From: Methanobrevibacter cuticularis
GTDB taxonomy: Archaea > Methanobacteriota > Methanobacteria > Methanobacteriales > Methanobacteriaceae
Length of the DNA: 36,062 nucleotides
Assembly: GCF_001639285.1 (NCBI RefSeq)
Contig: NZ_LWMW01000093.1
Coordinates: forward strand, 1-36,062
Direction: 5' to 3'
A program made the translations under genes and the position numbers. Shown here piece after piece: positions 1 to 10,981 of the stretch. The stretch's first letter is position 1. Each line of letters starts with the position of its first letter. The notes under the pieces were generated by a model. It was not told the origin of the DNA, did no database searches, and worked only from the letters and a program-made list of their open reading frames with translations.

Positions 1-137
1 CATATTAACGCCATTAATTGGGGTTGAGTATAAATATGTTTTGATTTTTCACAGGAATACTCTGATAAAGACATCTTAGCAATTTCAAAGGACACAAAGG
101 TAAATTTTATTAACTCATTATCACATAAACTGAACAT
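1..137 (-). CDS. Transposase, N-terminal part (runs off the left edge)
   Basis: An open minus-strand frame starts at the ATG at 137 and continues past base 1, giving 45 residues that begin MFSLCDNELIKF and contain the stretch CEKSKHIYTQPQLMAL. A KS-K-YTQ-QL segment followed by a hydrophobic run is typical of the N-terminus of DDE transposases of archaeal insertion sequences; the catalytic domain lies outside the window, so the IS family cannot be fixed. A perfect 10-bp inverted repeat (136-145 and 172-181) overlaps the start codon and probably belongs to the element's end. Identification is by resemblance only. Confidence 0.6.
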   Translation of the reverse strand, partial: MFSLCDNELIKFTFVSFEIAKMSLSEYSCEKSKHIYTQPQLMALI

Positions 138-181
138 GGGATCACCCTATTATTTTGGTAATACATAATATGTGATCCCAT
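136..181. repeat. Inverted repeat at the end of the insertion sequence
   Basis: ATGGGATCAC at 136-145 and its exact complement GTGATCCCAT at 172-181 flank a 26-base loop just upstream of the transposase start. The outer arm is probably at or near the end of the insertion sequence; it could also fold as a hairpin in the transposase leader. Confidence 0.55.
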
Positions 182-220
182 AATACTTAACATGATTTCT
201 ACAGAGCCTTAAATTAATCG

Positions 221-340
221 ATTATCTTTATATTTTTTATATTGATTTGATAAAGTTGCTTATCTTTATATTTTTTATATTGATTTGATAAAGTTGATTA
301 TCTTTATATTTTTTATATTGATTTGATGAAATTCTTTATC
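221..340. repeat. 38-bp tandem repeat, three copies plus a partial fourth
   Basis: Three copies begin at 221, 259 and 297, each containing TATCTTTATATTTTTTATAT followed by TGATTTGATRAA, and a fourth partial copy starts near 335. They fill the spacer between the insertion sequence and uppP. The rest of the spacer (341-532) is AT-rich with a TATA-like TTTAAATA near 390-397 and no other gene. Confidence 0.85.
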
Positions 341-532
341 TTTATATAGTTATATATTAATTGATAATCGTTTTTATGAATATTGATATTTAAATAGCAA
401 TTTATATTTATCAAAATAGCTAAAGATTATTGATATGGGTCTTAGTAATTGACTAATAATTTTTAATAGTATAAATAATTAAATCAAGATAAATTAATTA
501 ATTACAAATAATTATAATTAAGGGGTCGTTTT

Positions 533-1360
533 ATGGATATAATGCAAGCAATCATAATTGGGGTAGTACAAGGACTAACAGAATTTTTACCAGTGAGTAG
601 TTCAGCTCACTTAATTTTCATTCAACATTTTTTAGGAGTATCAGCTAATTTAGGTTTCGATGTTCTTCTTCATTTAGGTACTTTAGTGGCTGTAGTTGGA
701 TATTTTTTCAAGGATATTGTAGAAATGGTCAAAGCATTTTTTTCAAGCATAGCTGATATATTTAGGGGAAGATTTAAGGAAGGATTTAGGGAAGATAACT
801 ATAAAAAATTAGCATGGATGGTTATTATAGGTACAATACCTGCAGGAATAGTTGGGATACGTTTTGACGCTGAAATTGAGGCTTTATTCAACTCTTTAAC
901 AGTACCTGCGTTTTTCTTGATTATAACTGGTTTGCTTCTCTATATTTCTCAAAAAATTACTTCAAATAACAAATATATTGAAAATACTGGTATTAAAGAA
1001 AGTATTATTGTTGGTATCAGCCAAGCAATTGCTATAATACCAGGATTATCTCGTTCAGGAACTACAATATCTACAGGACTATTTTTAGGCTTTAACAAAG
1101 AGTTTGCAGCAAAATTTAGTTTTCTTTTATCTATTCCTGCAATAATTGGAGCTACTGCAGTGCAATTAAAAAATATTGGGACTGGCCTAGATTCTAATTT
1201 AATGGCTTATGTTATTGGATTTTTAGCAGCTCTAATATCTGGATATTTAGCTATTAGTATAGTTTTAAAATTAATAAAAGAAAGAAATTTAAACGCTTTT
1301 GCTTACTACTGTTGGATAGTCGGTGCTATAATCCTAATTTATGCTTTATTTTTCATATAA
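533..1360 (+). CDS. uppP: Undecaprenyl-diphosphatase UppP/BacA
   Basis: This integral membrane phosphatase of 275 residues is expected to convert undecaprenyl (or a similar polyprenyl) diphosphate to the monophosphate lipid carrier used for cell-wall and glycan export. The two family signatures are present: E-F-L-P-V-S-S-S-A-H near residues 17-26 and PGLSRSGTT near 168-176. Several hydrophobic helices span the protein and the length is normal for BacA. The ATG at 533 follows AGGGG at a usual distance. In Methanobacteriales the lipid would serve pseudomurein and surface polysaccharide synthesis, which fits the Wzy-like, GT-B and flippase genes elsewhere in the window. The gene is transcribed alone and faces the CobT-like gene. 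Confidence 0.93.
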   Translation: MDIMQAIIIGVVQGLTEFLPVSSSAHLIFIQHFLGVSANLGFDVLLHLGTLVAVVGYFFKDIVEMVKAFFSSIADIFRGRFKEGFREDNYKKLAWMVIIGTIPAGIVGIRFDAEIEALFNSLTVPAFFLIITGLLLYISQKITSNNKYIENTGIKESIIVGISQAIAIIPGLSRSGTTISTGLFLGFNKEFAAKFSFLLSIPAIIGATAVQLKNIGTGLDSNLMAYVIGFLAALISGYLAISIVLKLIKERNLNAFAYYCWIVGAIILIYALFFI

Positions 1361-1464
1361 AATTATGTTGGAGTATTTTATAACGTTTAAGTTTTATTAA
1401 GATCATTACTTCTTAAAAATAGTACATGATCCTAATTTATGCTTTATTTCTACCTCAGTCATTG

Positions 1465-2520
1465 CTATTTACAAACTTCTTCTATTTTTTTTCTTATATC
1501 TTCTATTGAATATCCTAAGAGTAGGGCCATGAGTATAGAACCTCCAGCACCAGCCCCTTCTTTAACAAAACCCTTTAAATAGTTTTTCAATCCATCATTA
1601 TCGGATTTTTCAAAATAAGGATCCACTACATTTACAGATATGTCACCTATTTGAGAAATAATGTTCAGTAAATCAGAATTTTCATCTTTTGCTACAAATG
1701 AAGTGGTTCCAATCAATATATTTGAAAAATCAAATTCAGGATCAATAGCTTTTATAAAGCTACAAATAGCTGCCATTTGAGTGCCACCTGCTAGTAACAC
1801 TGGTATATCACTTCCAAATACCATGCCTGCCACAGCAGGAATCATAGGATCACCAACAGCTTTAACAGCATCAAAAGGATTAACATTCCCAATATCTATT
1901 TTTGCATTAGCTATTCCTTCCATAACAACATCTTTTTTTAATTCATGGGGATTTATTGGGGTACTTCCACTTACCTTAAAGTTTGCATCATATCCTAAGG
2001 CAGTTAAAACACCAAGTGCAGTTGTTGTTCCTGCAGGAATACTTTCACCAATAACTAAATATTCTACAGACTTAGAAAGTTCTTTAGCTATTAATTTTGA
2101 ATCTTCAAAAATTTTTTTAGGATCTTTAACAGCAGTGCCGGTTCTTATATCTTCGCCATGATCATTATTAATGAGAAGATAAGGAACATCTGGTTTTATT
2201 CGTGAACCAGCATCAGCTATTAAATATGGGACATTAGTTAATTCAAGAGCTGCTTTTGTAAGCATAGCAGGCGTTGGAGCTGAAGCTCCATCTATAATTG
2301 TTTGAGGAGGAATATTACAACATCTTAGTTCCCCTCGAATGATAAGTTCAACATCTCCCGCTGGAGTATATTCCATTAGTTCAGGAGTAGCTCCTGCTCC
2401 AGTGATCCCTGGAATGTTTGCAGTTGCTGTTGTAGCTATTATACATACAAAAAAAGGCTTTTTTCCTTTTAACTTAGATAAAAGATCTGTAGATCCATAA
2501 GTTTTTAATCCATTAAACAT
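1465..2520 (-). CDS. CobT-like protein (UPF0284), probable nicotinate-nucleotide phosphoribosyltransferase
   Basis: The protein of 351 residues belongs to the archaeal UPF0284 family, related to CobT, the nicotinate-nucleotide--dimethylbenzimidazole phosphoribosyltransferase of cobamide lower-ligand assembly. Glycine-rich segments such as GITGAGATPELMEYTPAGD near the N-terminus and GESIPAGTTTALGVL in the middle support this, and the length is right. I start it at the ATG at 2520 (MFNGLKTYGSTDLL), preceded by GGTATTGATT; an in-frame TTG lies two codons upstream. The exact base transferred by archaeal members is not settled by sequence. The gene converges on uppP, and the cfbB/cbiA homologue at 10982 is the only other tetrapyrrole gene in the window. 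Confidence 0.85.
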   Translation of the reverse strand: MFNGLKTYGSTDLLSKLKGKKPFFVCIIATTATANIPGITGAGATPELMEYTPAGDVELIIRGELRCCNIPPQTIIDGASAPTPAMLTKAALELTNVPYLIADAGSRIKPDVPYLLINNDHGEDIRTGTAVKDPKKIFEDSKLIAKELSKSVEYLVIGESIPAGTTTALGVLTALGYDANFKVSGSTPINPHELKKDVVMEGIANAKIDIGNVNPFDAVKAVGDPMIPAVAGMVFGSDIPVLLAGGTQMAAICSFIKAIDPEFDFSNILIGTTSFVAKDENSDLLNIISQIGDISVNVVDPYFEKSDNDGLKNYLKGFVKEGAGAGGSILMALLLGYSIEDIRKKIEEVCK

Positions 2521-2602
2521 AATCAATACCCAATATTCACTTTAATTTTTTAAAATTTTATTAATAATTTTATATTTTATTATATAATTTATTAGTTTAT
2601 TA

Positions 2603-2663
2603 TATATAATTAGTATTTACTTTATATAATTAATATTTACTTCATATAATTAGTATTTACTTC
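2603..2663. repeat. 20-bp tandem repeat, three copies
   Basis: TATAATTAGTATTTACTT recurs with a 20-bp period (TAGTATTTAC at 2611, TAATATTTAC at 2631, TAGTATTTAC at 2651) in the divergent spacer between the CobT-like gene and kae1. Two direct copies of TTTTTTCATTAA follow. No gene is seen in 2521-2831. Confidence 0.8.
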
Positions 2664-2831
2664 AATTTTTTCATTAATTTTTTCATTAATTTTTTTAATA
2701 AATTTTTAATATAATCACATTTTCGAATTTTCTAACACCAAATTAATATATAATAATAGAATAATTTAATAGAGTTAGATAAGATAATAAATAATTAATA
2801 TAATATTAAATTTAAACTAGAAGTTGATTAA

Positions 2832-4529
<1,698 letters not shown>

Positions 4530-4654
4530 AAAGGAAGATTCAAATTCATAGGATTGCAATGATTCATGAAATTTCTAAATAACCATTATTTTATATTAGC
4601 TCATATTTTAATTTTTAAAAAGATATATAAAATCTGAAATTAAAATTCTATGAT

Positions 4655-5218
4655 ATGATAACATTTATTACTGGTAATGAACACAAAGTAAAAGAAGCAG
4701 AAAATATTTTTCAAAAATTCAATATTGAATTGGAGCATATTGATTTAGGTTACATGGAACCTCAAGGAACACTTGAGGAAGTAGCTATATCAGGTGCAAA
4801 ATATGCGGCTGAAAAATTAAATAAACCTGTGATTGTTGAAGATGCTGGTTTATTCATTAAAGCTTTAAATTGGTTCCCCGGAACATATTCGTCCTATGTC
4901 CAAGAGACTATAGGAAATCAGGGCATTTTAAATCTAATGAGTAACACAATTAATACTAAAGACCGTCATGCCGAATTCAGGTCGGTTATTGGGTACTGTG
5001 CCCCCAATATCGAACCCAAGATTTTTTTAGGTAAGGTCGAAGGTAGCATTGCATTTGAAGAAAAAGGAAATAAAGGATTTGCTTTTGATCCAATTTTCTA
5101 TGTTCAAAAAAAAGATAAAACTTTTGGAGAACTAACACTTCAAGAAAAAAACCAGTTTTCTCATAGAAAAAATTCGTTAGAACTATTTGCTAATTGGTAT
5201 AAATGTATAAAAGAATAA
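4655..5218 (+). CDS. rdgB: XTP/dITP diphosphatase (HAM1/RdgB family)
   Basis: House-cleaning pyrophosphatase of 187 residues that hydrolyses non-canonical purine triphosphates (dITP, XTP) to monophosphates. The N-terminal [14 protein letters not shown] carries the T-G-N-x-x-K nucleotide loop, followed by the acidic VEDAGLFI segment holding the likely catalytic aspartate, GFAFDPIF, and the C-terminal SHRKNSL. The length is normal. It starts at the ATG at 4655 with little Shine-Dalgarno and lies downstream of kae1-bud32 on the same strand, ahead of rps15. This looks like part of an informational gene cluster that is commonly kept together in Methanobacteriales (that last point is from memory). 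Confidence 0.93.
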   Translation: MITFITGNEHKVKEAENIFQKFNIELEHIDLGYMEPQGTLEEVAISGAKYAAEKLNKPVIVEDAGLFIKALNWFPGTYSSYVQETIGNQGILNLMSNTINTKDRHAEFRSVIGYCAPNIEPKIFLGKVEGSIAFEEKGNKGFAFDPIFYVQKKDKTFGELTLQEKNQFSHRKNSLELFANWYKCIKE

Positions 5219-5325
5219 TTTCTTCTTAATAGTTATATTCTTTATATTGTAATCTTATATCATATTATAAAATTGTAATCTTTAGATAATAATTAGAATT
5301 TTCATATTTCTAATATTTTTATATT

Positions 5326-5515
5326 TCTAGTTTGTTAATTAGATTATTAAATATTAATTATATTTCTAGTTTGTTAATTAGATTATTAAATATTAATTAT
5401 ATTAAAATAAATTAATTAGATTATTAAATATTAATTATATTAAAATAAATTAATTAGATTATTAAATATTAATTATATTAAAATAAATTAATTAGATTAT
5501 TAAACTATCAATTAG
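5326..5515. repeat. About 38-bp tandem repeat in the rdgB-rps15 spacer
   Basis: A unit built on TTAATTAGATTATTAAATAT recurs five times. The first two copies are joined by TTTCTAGTTTG and the later ones by AAAATAAA, so two sub-types were amplified in turn. The array fills most of 5219-5557, upstream of rps15. Confidence 0.85.
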
Positions 5516-5557
5516 ATTAAAATATATTAAATTAATTAAAATTAAAGAGGTAATATT

Positions 5558-5956
5558 ATGGTAAAGCCAGAATGGGTTAATTACTCAAATGAAGAAATTG
5601 AAGAATTCATATTGAAGTTCACAAAAGAAGGAAAATCTCCGAGTGAAATTGGAGTTATCTTAAGGGATCAATATGGGGTTCCAAGTGTTAAAGAAGTAAC
5701 TGGAGAGAAAATAACAGCTATTTTAAAAAGAAATGAACAGTCTCAGACATATCCAGAAGATATAATGAACTTAATTAAAAGAGCTGTAAACATAAGAGAT
5801 CATTTAAAAGAAAATCCAAAGGATTTACACACCAAAAGAGGATTAACTATTATAGAATCTAGAATCAGGAGATTAGGCAAATATTACTCAAATGAAGGTG
5901 AATTGCCTGAAGGATGGAGATATGACCCACAAGAAGCAGCACTCCTTGTTAAATAA
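5558..5956 (+). CDS. rps15: 30S ribosomal protein S15 (archaeal uS15)
   Basis: Small-subunit ribosomal protein of 132 residues in the archaeal/eukaryotic S15 form, which has an N-terminal extension relative to bacterial S15. Seen are the N-terminal [37 protein letters not shown], and the C-terminal [19 protein letters not shown], the rRNA-binding helical part. The ATG follows GAGGT with good spacing. The 3' end overlaps the start region of the RecJ-like gene, so the two are co-transcribed and probably translationally coupled. Confidence 0.96.
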   Translation: MVKPEWVNYSNEEIEEFILKFTKEGKSPSEIGVILRDQYGVPSVKEVTGEKITAILKRNEQSQTYPEDIMNLIKRAVNIRDHLKENPKDLHTKRGLTIIESRIRRLGKYYSNEGELPEGWRYDPQEAALLVK

Positions 5957-7334
5957 GGCTAGTGAAGCTTGTGATATGCTTTCTAGGCATATCAAAGAAG
6001 AGCATGTCATAAGAATAGTATCTCACAATGATGCTGATGGATTATCAGCAGCAGGTCTTATAGCTAAAGCTATAACTGAAGAAGGAGGACAATTTCATAC
6101 CACTATTGTGCCTCGCCTAAAAGCAGAAATAGTGAAGGAGTTAGCTCATGAACGATATGAGCTATTTATCTTCTCTGATATGGGTAGTGCATGTTTAGAT
6201 TATATAAATCGCTTAAAAGCCGATGTTATTATTGCAGATCATCATCAACCAAATGAAACTGAAAAAAATGATGAGAATAGTGATAATGAAAATACTAAAT
6301 CTAATATTAATGCTAATGTAGTTCATGTAAACCCTCATATATTTGGAATTAATGGAACTACTGAAATCAGTGGTGCTGGTACAAGTTACTTAACTGTTAG
6401 AGATCTAGGAGAAGGAAAGAAACATCTTGCTCCTTTAGCTCTTGTTGGTGCTTTTGGAGATATGCAGGGTCAGGATGGTTTCATCGGTGTAAATAAGGTA
6501 ATAGTTGAAGATGGAAAAGAAGCTGGCTCACTTGAAATTCATGAAGATCTAAAAATTGTCTCTAAAACTCAAGAACCATTATATAAATCTTTAGCTTACA
6601 CTTTCAGCCCTTCACTTCCAGGATTAACTGGGGATTTAGAGGGGTCTATAGGATTTTTAGAGAAAGCAGGTCTTTCTTATGGAATTAAGTTTTCTGATCT
6701 TGAGGATGAAGAAAAAGATGTTCTAAAAGATGAATTGCTCAAATTAAATCCTAAGATTTTTGGGGATGTTTATAGTATTCCTAAAGAAAACCCAATACTC
6801 CGTAATTTAGAAGAATATTCTTCTATTTTAGATTCATGTGGAAAAAATAAGAAAACAGGATTGGGATTAAGTATCGTCTTAGGAGAAAGGGGAGAAGCTC
6901 TTGATGTAGCTATTAAATTCCAAACAACTTATCGTGAACAGTTAATTAAAGGAATGGAATGGATTAAAAGAGAAGGATCTACTCAACTAGAATCTATTCA
7001 ATATATTTATAGTGATGATAAAGTTTTAAAAAGTGTCATGGGAACAATTTCTTCAGTTGGAATTTCAGTAGGACTATTAGTTGAAGATAAACCAATTCTT
7101 TCTATGGCTAGAATGCATAACGATGTTAAAGTATCTGGAAGAACTACAAAAAATATGGTCAAAAAAGGCGTTGATCTTGGAAAAGCATTGCATGATAGTT
7201 CATTAAGTTTTGGAGGTCAGGGTGGTGGCCATGATATAGCTGCTGGAGCCATGATTCCTTATAAAGAAATGGATAACTTCTTAAATTTAGTTAATGACAT
7301 GGTTGAATATCAAATCAATGCTAAAGCCCAATAA
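5922..7334 (+). CDS. RecJ-like DHH-family single-strand exonuclease
   Basis: Archaeal RecJ-like phosphoesterase, about 470 residues, related to the GINS-associated nuclease group. It has the DHH core with [11 protein letters not shown] (motif I, about residues 35-45) and IIADHHQPN (the DHH motif), and ends with a DHHA1-type domain containing [13 protein letters not shown]. It probably degrades single-stranded DNA or RNA in a Mn/Mg-dependent way. The start is uncertain: I prefer the ATG at 5922, 7 bases after AGGA and overlapping rps15 by 35 bases; an in-frame ATG at 5892 and a TTG at 5946 are alternatives. An N/D/S/E-rich insert (around [17 protein letters not shown]) follows the DHH motif. 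A repeat region continues in the same frame after the TAA. Confidence 0.9.
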   Translation: MTHKKQHSLLNKASEACDMLSRHIKEEHVIRIVSHNDADGLSAAGLIAKAITEEGGQFHTTIVPRLKAEIVKELAHERYELFIFSDMGSACLDYINRLKADVIIADHHQPNETEKNDENSDNENTKSNINANVVHVNPHIFGINGTTEISGAGTSYLTVRDLGEGKKHLAPLALVGAFGDMQGQDGFIGVNKVIVEDGKEAGSLEIHEDLKIVSKTQEPLYKSLAYTFSPSLPGLTGDLEGSIGFLEKAGLSYGIKFSDLEDEEKDVLKDELLKLNPKIFGDVYSIPKENPILRNLEEYSSILDSCGKNKKTGLGLSIVLGERGEALDVAIKFQTTYREQLIKGMEWIKREGSTQLESIQYIYSDDKVLKSVMGTISSVGISVGLLVEDKPILSMARMHNDVKVSGRTTKNMVKKGVDLGKALHDSSLSFGGQGGGHDIAAGAMIPYKEMDNFLNLVNDMVEYQINAKAQ

Positions 7335-7352
7335 TTTAACAATTTAAATAAC

Positions 7353-7680
7353 TTGGATTCAAATAAATTGGATAACTTAAATTCAAATAAGTCAGATAAC
7401 TTAAATTCAAATAAATCTGATTCAAATAAATTGGATAACTTGAATTCAAATAAGTCAGATAACTTAAATTTAAATAACTCGGATTCAAATAAATTGGATA
7501 ACTTGAATTCAAATAAGTCAGATAACTTAAATTTAAATAACTCGGATTCAAATAAATTGGATAACTTAAATTCAAATAAGTCAGATAACTTAAATTCAAA
7601 TAAATCTGATTCAAATAAATTGGATAACTTAAATTCAAATAAGTCAGATAAATTGGATTCAAATAAATCGGATAAATCAC
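7353..7680 (+). repeat. 63-bp tandem repeat that keeps an open frame downstream of the recJ-like gene
   Basis: Four to five copies of a 63-bp unit, itself made of TTCAAATAAATTGGATAACT-like sub-repeats. Every period is a multiple of three, so the frame stays open from the recJ stop (7332-7334) to a TAA at 7689-7691 and would encode 21-residue units such as SNKLDNLNSNKSDNLN. The frame is the same as that of recJ. There is no ATG and no ribosome site, only a TTG at 7353; I treat it as a repeat rather than a gene. The opposite strand is also open over most of the array. Confidence 0.8.
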
Positions 7681-7709
7681 TTAACGTTTAATTACAGCAA
7701 GGAGATACA

Positions 7710-8951
7710 ATGTATCTAAATAAAGATGAAGAAAGGATGTATGAAGGAGAATATGGAAATACTGTAAGAAAAAGTATGGAAATATTGGTAGCATTAGGTG
7801 AAATATATGGAGCTGAGAATCTTATTGATATAACTTCAGCTCAAATATCTGGTGTTTCATACAAAACTATTGGAGATGCTGGTCTTGAATATTTAGAAGA
7901 TTTAGCTTCTGATAAAAATGCTTTAGCTAAAGTTCCTTCTACATTAAATCCAGCAGGTACAGATTTAGATAACTGGGAAAAACTTGGGTTTCCATCTGAA
8001 TTTGCACTTAAACAAAATAAGATTGTAGATGCTTATGGTTCTCTTGGAATTTCTCAAACATGTACTTGTACTCCATATTTAGTTGGAAATGTTCCAAGGT
8101 TCAGAGATCATGTTGCTTGGTCTGAATCTTCTGCAGTAGCTTATGTTAACTCGGTCATTGGAGCTAAAACTAATCGTGAAGGAGGTCCTGGAGCATTGGC
8201 TGCAGCTATTTGTGGTAAAACAGCTATGTATGGATACCATATTGAAGAAAATAGAAAAGCTACAATAGTTATAGAAGTTGAGGATAAGATTTCTGGAATA
8301 GATTATGGTGCGTTGGGTTACATTGTTGGTAAGGAAATTGGGGATGGAATTCCTTATTTTATTTTAAAAGATAAAACTCAAAATAAGAAAAAGGATTCAT
8401 CAACTGATATATCAAGTATAAGTCCAACTAATAACGATTTAAAATCATTAGGAGCAGCACTTGCGTCATCTGGAGCTGTTGCATTGTATCATATAGAAAA
8501 CATAACTCCTGAATATAAAATAGCTGGAAAAAAACATCTACAAAATGATAAAATGTTTATTTCTTCTCATGATATCCAAAATGCATGTGAAAAATTAACA
8601 ACGTCAGATTCAAACGAGGCTGATCTCGTATGTTTAGGATGTCCTCATGCATCACTTGAAGAAATTGAAGAAATAGCTAATTTAGTCAAAGGAAGACATA
8701 TAAAGAATGATCTTTGGGTTTGTACCTCTATAAACATTAAAGCTGCTGCTGATAGAATGGGATTTACAAAGATTATTGAAAATGCAGGAGCTGCCCTAGT
8801 ATGTGACACATGTATGGTTGTATCTCCAATTGAAGAACTAGGATATGAAAGTATCGGTGTAAATTCTGCAAAGGCAGCTAACTATGTACCTTCTATGTGT
8901 GGCCTAAAAGTAATCTATGACAATGCTGAAAATTTAATAAAATTTAAATAA
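7710..8951 (+). CDS. Phosphomevalonate dehydratase large subunit (aconitase X family)
   Basis: A 413-residue aconitase X (old DUF521) catalytic subunit. In archaea this family is the large subunit of the [4Fe-4S] phosphomevalonate dehydratase that makes trans-anhydromevalonate 5-phosphate in the modified mevalonate pathway to isoprenoid lipids. Candidate cluster and active-site cysteines are in TCTCTPYL (C118, C120), CLGCPHAS (C308, C311) and CDTCMV (C365, C368). The start at 7710 follows AAGGAG. A polar insert at about residues 223-243 ([15 protein letters not shown]) separates two conserved blocks. The small subunit (DUF126) is not adjacent and not in the window. The enzyme would supply the isoprenoid for membrane lipids and for the polyprenyl carrier that UppP recycles. 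Confidence 0.85.
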   Translation: MYLNKDEERMYEGEYGNTVRKSMEILVALGEIYGAENLIDITSAQISGVSYKTIGDAGLEYLEDLASDKNALAKVPSTLNPAGTDLDNWEKLGFPSEFALKQNKIVDAYGSLGISQTCTCTPYLVGNVPRFRDHVAWSESSAVAYVNSVIGAKTNREGGPGALAAAICGKTAMYGYHIEENRKATIVIEVEDKISGIDYGALGYIVGKEIGDGIPYFILKDKTQNKKKDSSTDISSISPTNNDLKSLGAALASSGAVALYHIENITPEYKIAGKKHLQNDKMFISSHDIQNACEKLTTSDSNEADLVCLGCPHASLEEIEEIANLVKGRHIKNDLWVCTSINIKAAADRMGFTKIIENAGAALVCDTCMVVSPIEELGYESIGVNSAKAANYVPSMCGLKVIYDNAENLIKFK

Positions 8952-9128
8952 TCTTTCAATATTTTTTTTAAATTCTTATTTTTGATTTTTATTGATTGTT
9001 TAATTATAAGATTATTAAAAATATTAATTAAATAAGACAACTTAAAAAATAATAAGGTATTTATTATTGATTTAATAATCAAATAATTTTAATCTTTTTA
9101 AAATGAAGTAATTTTTTTGAATATTTCA

Positions 9129-10241
9129 TTAAATATTTAAAGAGGATTGATAGCTTCCTTTTAGTTTAACAAATGGCTCGGCCCGATCTGCGATAACTCC
9201 TAATTTTTTTAAATCTTCAAGTTTTTTAAAAGGTTGTTTTTTTCTAATAGCTATTATTTTTTTAGCAGAGATAGGTCCGATTCCAGGAACTCTTAAAAGA
9301 TCATGAAATGATGCAGAATTCACTTCTAATGGGAAAATATCCTTTTGAAGTGCTGCTAAATACTTTGGGTCTTCTTCAACTGAGAGATACCCATCATTTT
9401 CAAAGACTAACTCATTTAAATCAAATTTATACTGATTCAAGAGTGCATCGGCGTGATACAATTTGGAAGTTCTCTCTTTATTGCACTCTTCTCTATTTTC
9501 AAGATCGGTTCCTTCAATTGGAGAAAAAGAACTAAAATAGCTACGTCGTAAATCAACTTTTTTATAAAGTGCTTTAATTCTATGTAGAATTTCAGAATCT
9601 GTTTCATCATTAGCTCCAACAAGCATTTGAGTAGTTTGACTAGAGCATATTAAAGAAGAATCTTTTTTAGAAATAGAATTTATCCAATCCAACCTTTTAA
9701 GAATGTCTTTATTATAATCTTTAGTAGAAGATAATTCAGATAATCCATCAGAGGTAGCTGATTCTATATTTAAACTTACTCTATTAGCTAAAGACATAGC
9801 CCTCTTAATACTATCTTTACTAGCCCCTGGAATTATTTTAAGATGGATATAATCAGAATAACCATAATCTTTTCTTAGAATTCTAGTAACATCAATAATA
9901 TTTTCCATAGTGCTTTCAATATCATGAGAAATAGCAGAACTTAAAAATAAACCATTAACATAATCATTATTATAATAGTTAAGAAAAACTTTAGCTATTT
10001 CTTCTGGTGAAAGCTCAAGCCTGTTAAAATCGTGTTTTGACTGATTAATACAATATTTACAGTCATTAACACACTTATTAGTCATTAAAACTTTAAATAA
10101 AGGAATTTTACATCCATTAGCCCCTGTTGCATTATATATTCCTGGAAGATTAGTATCAGACTTTTTATAGTGATTTACATAATCGCAAAGGTCATATTGA
10201 GCAGAATCACTTAAAACCTGCATTTTCTTTAAAGTATTCAT
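9129..10241 (-). CDS. Radical SAM protein with C-terminal helix-hairpin-helix (putative DNA modification/repair)
   Basis: About 370 residues. The radical-SAM cluster motif C-x3-C-x2-C is in TNKCVNDCKYC near residues 57-64, followed by a TIM-barrel-like core, and the last 60 residues contain a helix-hairpin-helix DNA-binding motif (LLRVPGIGPISAKKIIAIR). This arrangement matches the TIGR03916-type family of putative DNA modification/repair radical SAM proteins that is usually encoded beside a uracil-DNA-glycosylase-like partner. No such partner is in this window. I choose the ATG at 10241 because homologues begin near NTLKKMQVLSDSAQYD; an in-frame TTG at 10286 would add 15 residues. Neither start has a convincing ribosome site. 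Confidence 0.85.
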   Translation of the reverse strand: MNTLKKMQVLSDSAQYDLCDYVNHYKKSDTNLPGIYNATGANGCKIPLFKVLMTNKCVNDCKYCINQSKHDFNRLELSPEEIAKVFLNYYNNDYVNGLFLSSAISHDIESTMENIIDVTRILRKDYGYSDYIHLKIIPGASKDSIKRAMSLANRVSLNIESATSDGLSELSSTKDYNKDILKRLDWINSISKKDSSLICSSQTTQMLVGANDETDSEILHRIKALYKKVDLRRSYFSSFSPIEGTDLENREECNKERTSKLYHADALLNQYKFDLNELVFENDGYLSVEEDPKYLAALQKDIFPLEVNSASFHDLLRVPGIGPISAKKIIAIRKKQPFKKLEDLKKLGVIADRAEPFVKLKGSYQSSLNI

Positions 10242-10364
10242 TGGTATTATATCATGTTTTAATATATTATTAATTTTTGGGTGCAAATGAAAAGTATTAT
10301 CTTATAACTTTTTATAAGATTTTGATAAATTAAATCACTTATATTCTGTGTAATAAGCCAATAA

Positions 10365-10481
10365 CTAAAGATCGTTTTTCCATAAAAAATCTCCTTCCTC
10401 ATCTTTTACTAGTGAACCTTTCATCAGAAACCCAAAATTTCTGATAGTTTGGAACTCTAACTTTAAAAATCCTAAAAACAT
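10365..10481 (-). CDS. Possible small protein, 38 residues, upstream of the radical SAM gene
   Basis: An ATG at 10481, 7 bases after AAAGGA, opens a 38-residue frame that begins MFLGFLKLEFQ and ends GSLVKDEEGDFLWKNDL. It has a hydrophobic start and an acidic end. Near its 3' end a second short frame (10339-10383, 14 residues, starting MEKRSLVIG) has a strong AAGGAGA six bases before its ATG, although those bases also encode the E-E-G-D of the first frame and may be coincidence. I recognise neither peptide. They could be a real small gene, a leader peptide, or the remnant of a larger gene. Confidence 0.25.
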   Translation of the reverse strand: MFLGFLKLEFQTIRNFGFLMKGSLVKDEEGDFLWKNDL

Positions 10482-10981
10482 TATAATATCCTTTATCTAT
10501 CTAAATACACATCTATTTAAACTAAAAAATATTATATAGTAGCATATGAAACTCATACATTCTTTGGAACATATTAAATAATTCTTAAGGATACATAAAC
10601 TCTAATTCTAATGACTATATAAATATTTATAAAAAAAAGTAATATAATTACATAAAACATCATCGATATAAATAGAACTTTACAAAGATAAATTGAATAT
10701 CTAAAAAACTAACCAATAAACTACTAATAATGCTAAAATAATTAATCTTCATTTTAAACTTATAGGATAAATTTATATTAGGTTTTTCATGATATAATCA
10801 ACATATTAACCATTATTTGTATAATTGAATCTAAAATCAGCATCAATATCAACACTTATTTTAACTTCTTTTATAAATATTTCAATTAATGCTTCATTTC
10901 AAGTAATCATAAATTTAATCTACAATTAATAATTTGAGTTAATTGTTAAAATTTAAATAATCACAAATACAATTAATAAAT
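10482..10981. other. Spacer upstream of cfbB with no recognisable gene
   Basis: This stretch is AT-rich, lacks long frames on either strand, and shows no tandem array, unlike most other spacers here. A perfect 8-bp hairpin (ATCAGAAA, loop CCCAAAA, TTTCTGAT) lies just outside it at 10423-10445, inside the small frame described for 10365-10481. At its right end is the putative cfbB promoter. Confidence 0.5.
10952..10959 (+). promoter_or_regulatory. TATA box of cfbB, implying a leaderless message
   Basis: TTTAAATA lies 22 bases before the cfbB ATG at 10982 and there is no Shine-Dalgarno between them. At the usual archaeal TATA-to-start distance of about 25 bases, transcription would begin at or next to the ATG. 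Confidence 0.5.

Noticed and set aside
1401..1431. GATCAT / ATGATC inverted repeat as a terminator between uppP and the CobT-like gene
   Set aside because: Only six paired bases with a 19-base loop and no T-run; too weak to call.
1781..2161. 126-codon plus-strand frame
   Set aside because: It lies wholly inside the CobT-like gene on the other strand, is low in coding signal, and has no ribosome site.
7336..7680. 114-codon minus-strand frame rich in Y, L and N
   Set aside because: It is the complement of the 63-bp array; the repeat is open on both strands because its period is a multiple of three. No start context supports it.
9308..9622. Frames of 75 (plus) and 61 (minus) codons
   Set aside because: Both lie inside the radical SAM gene in other frames.
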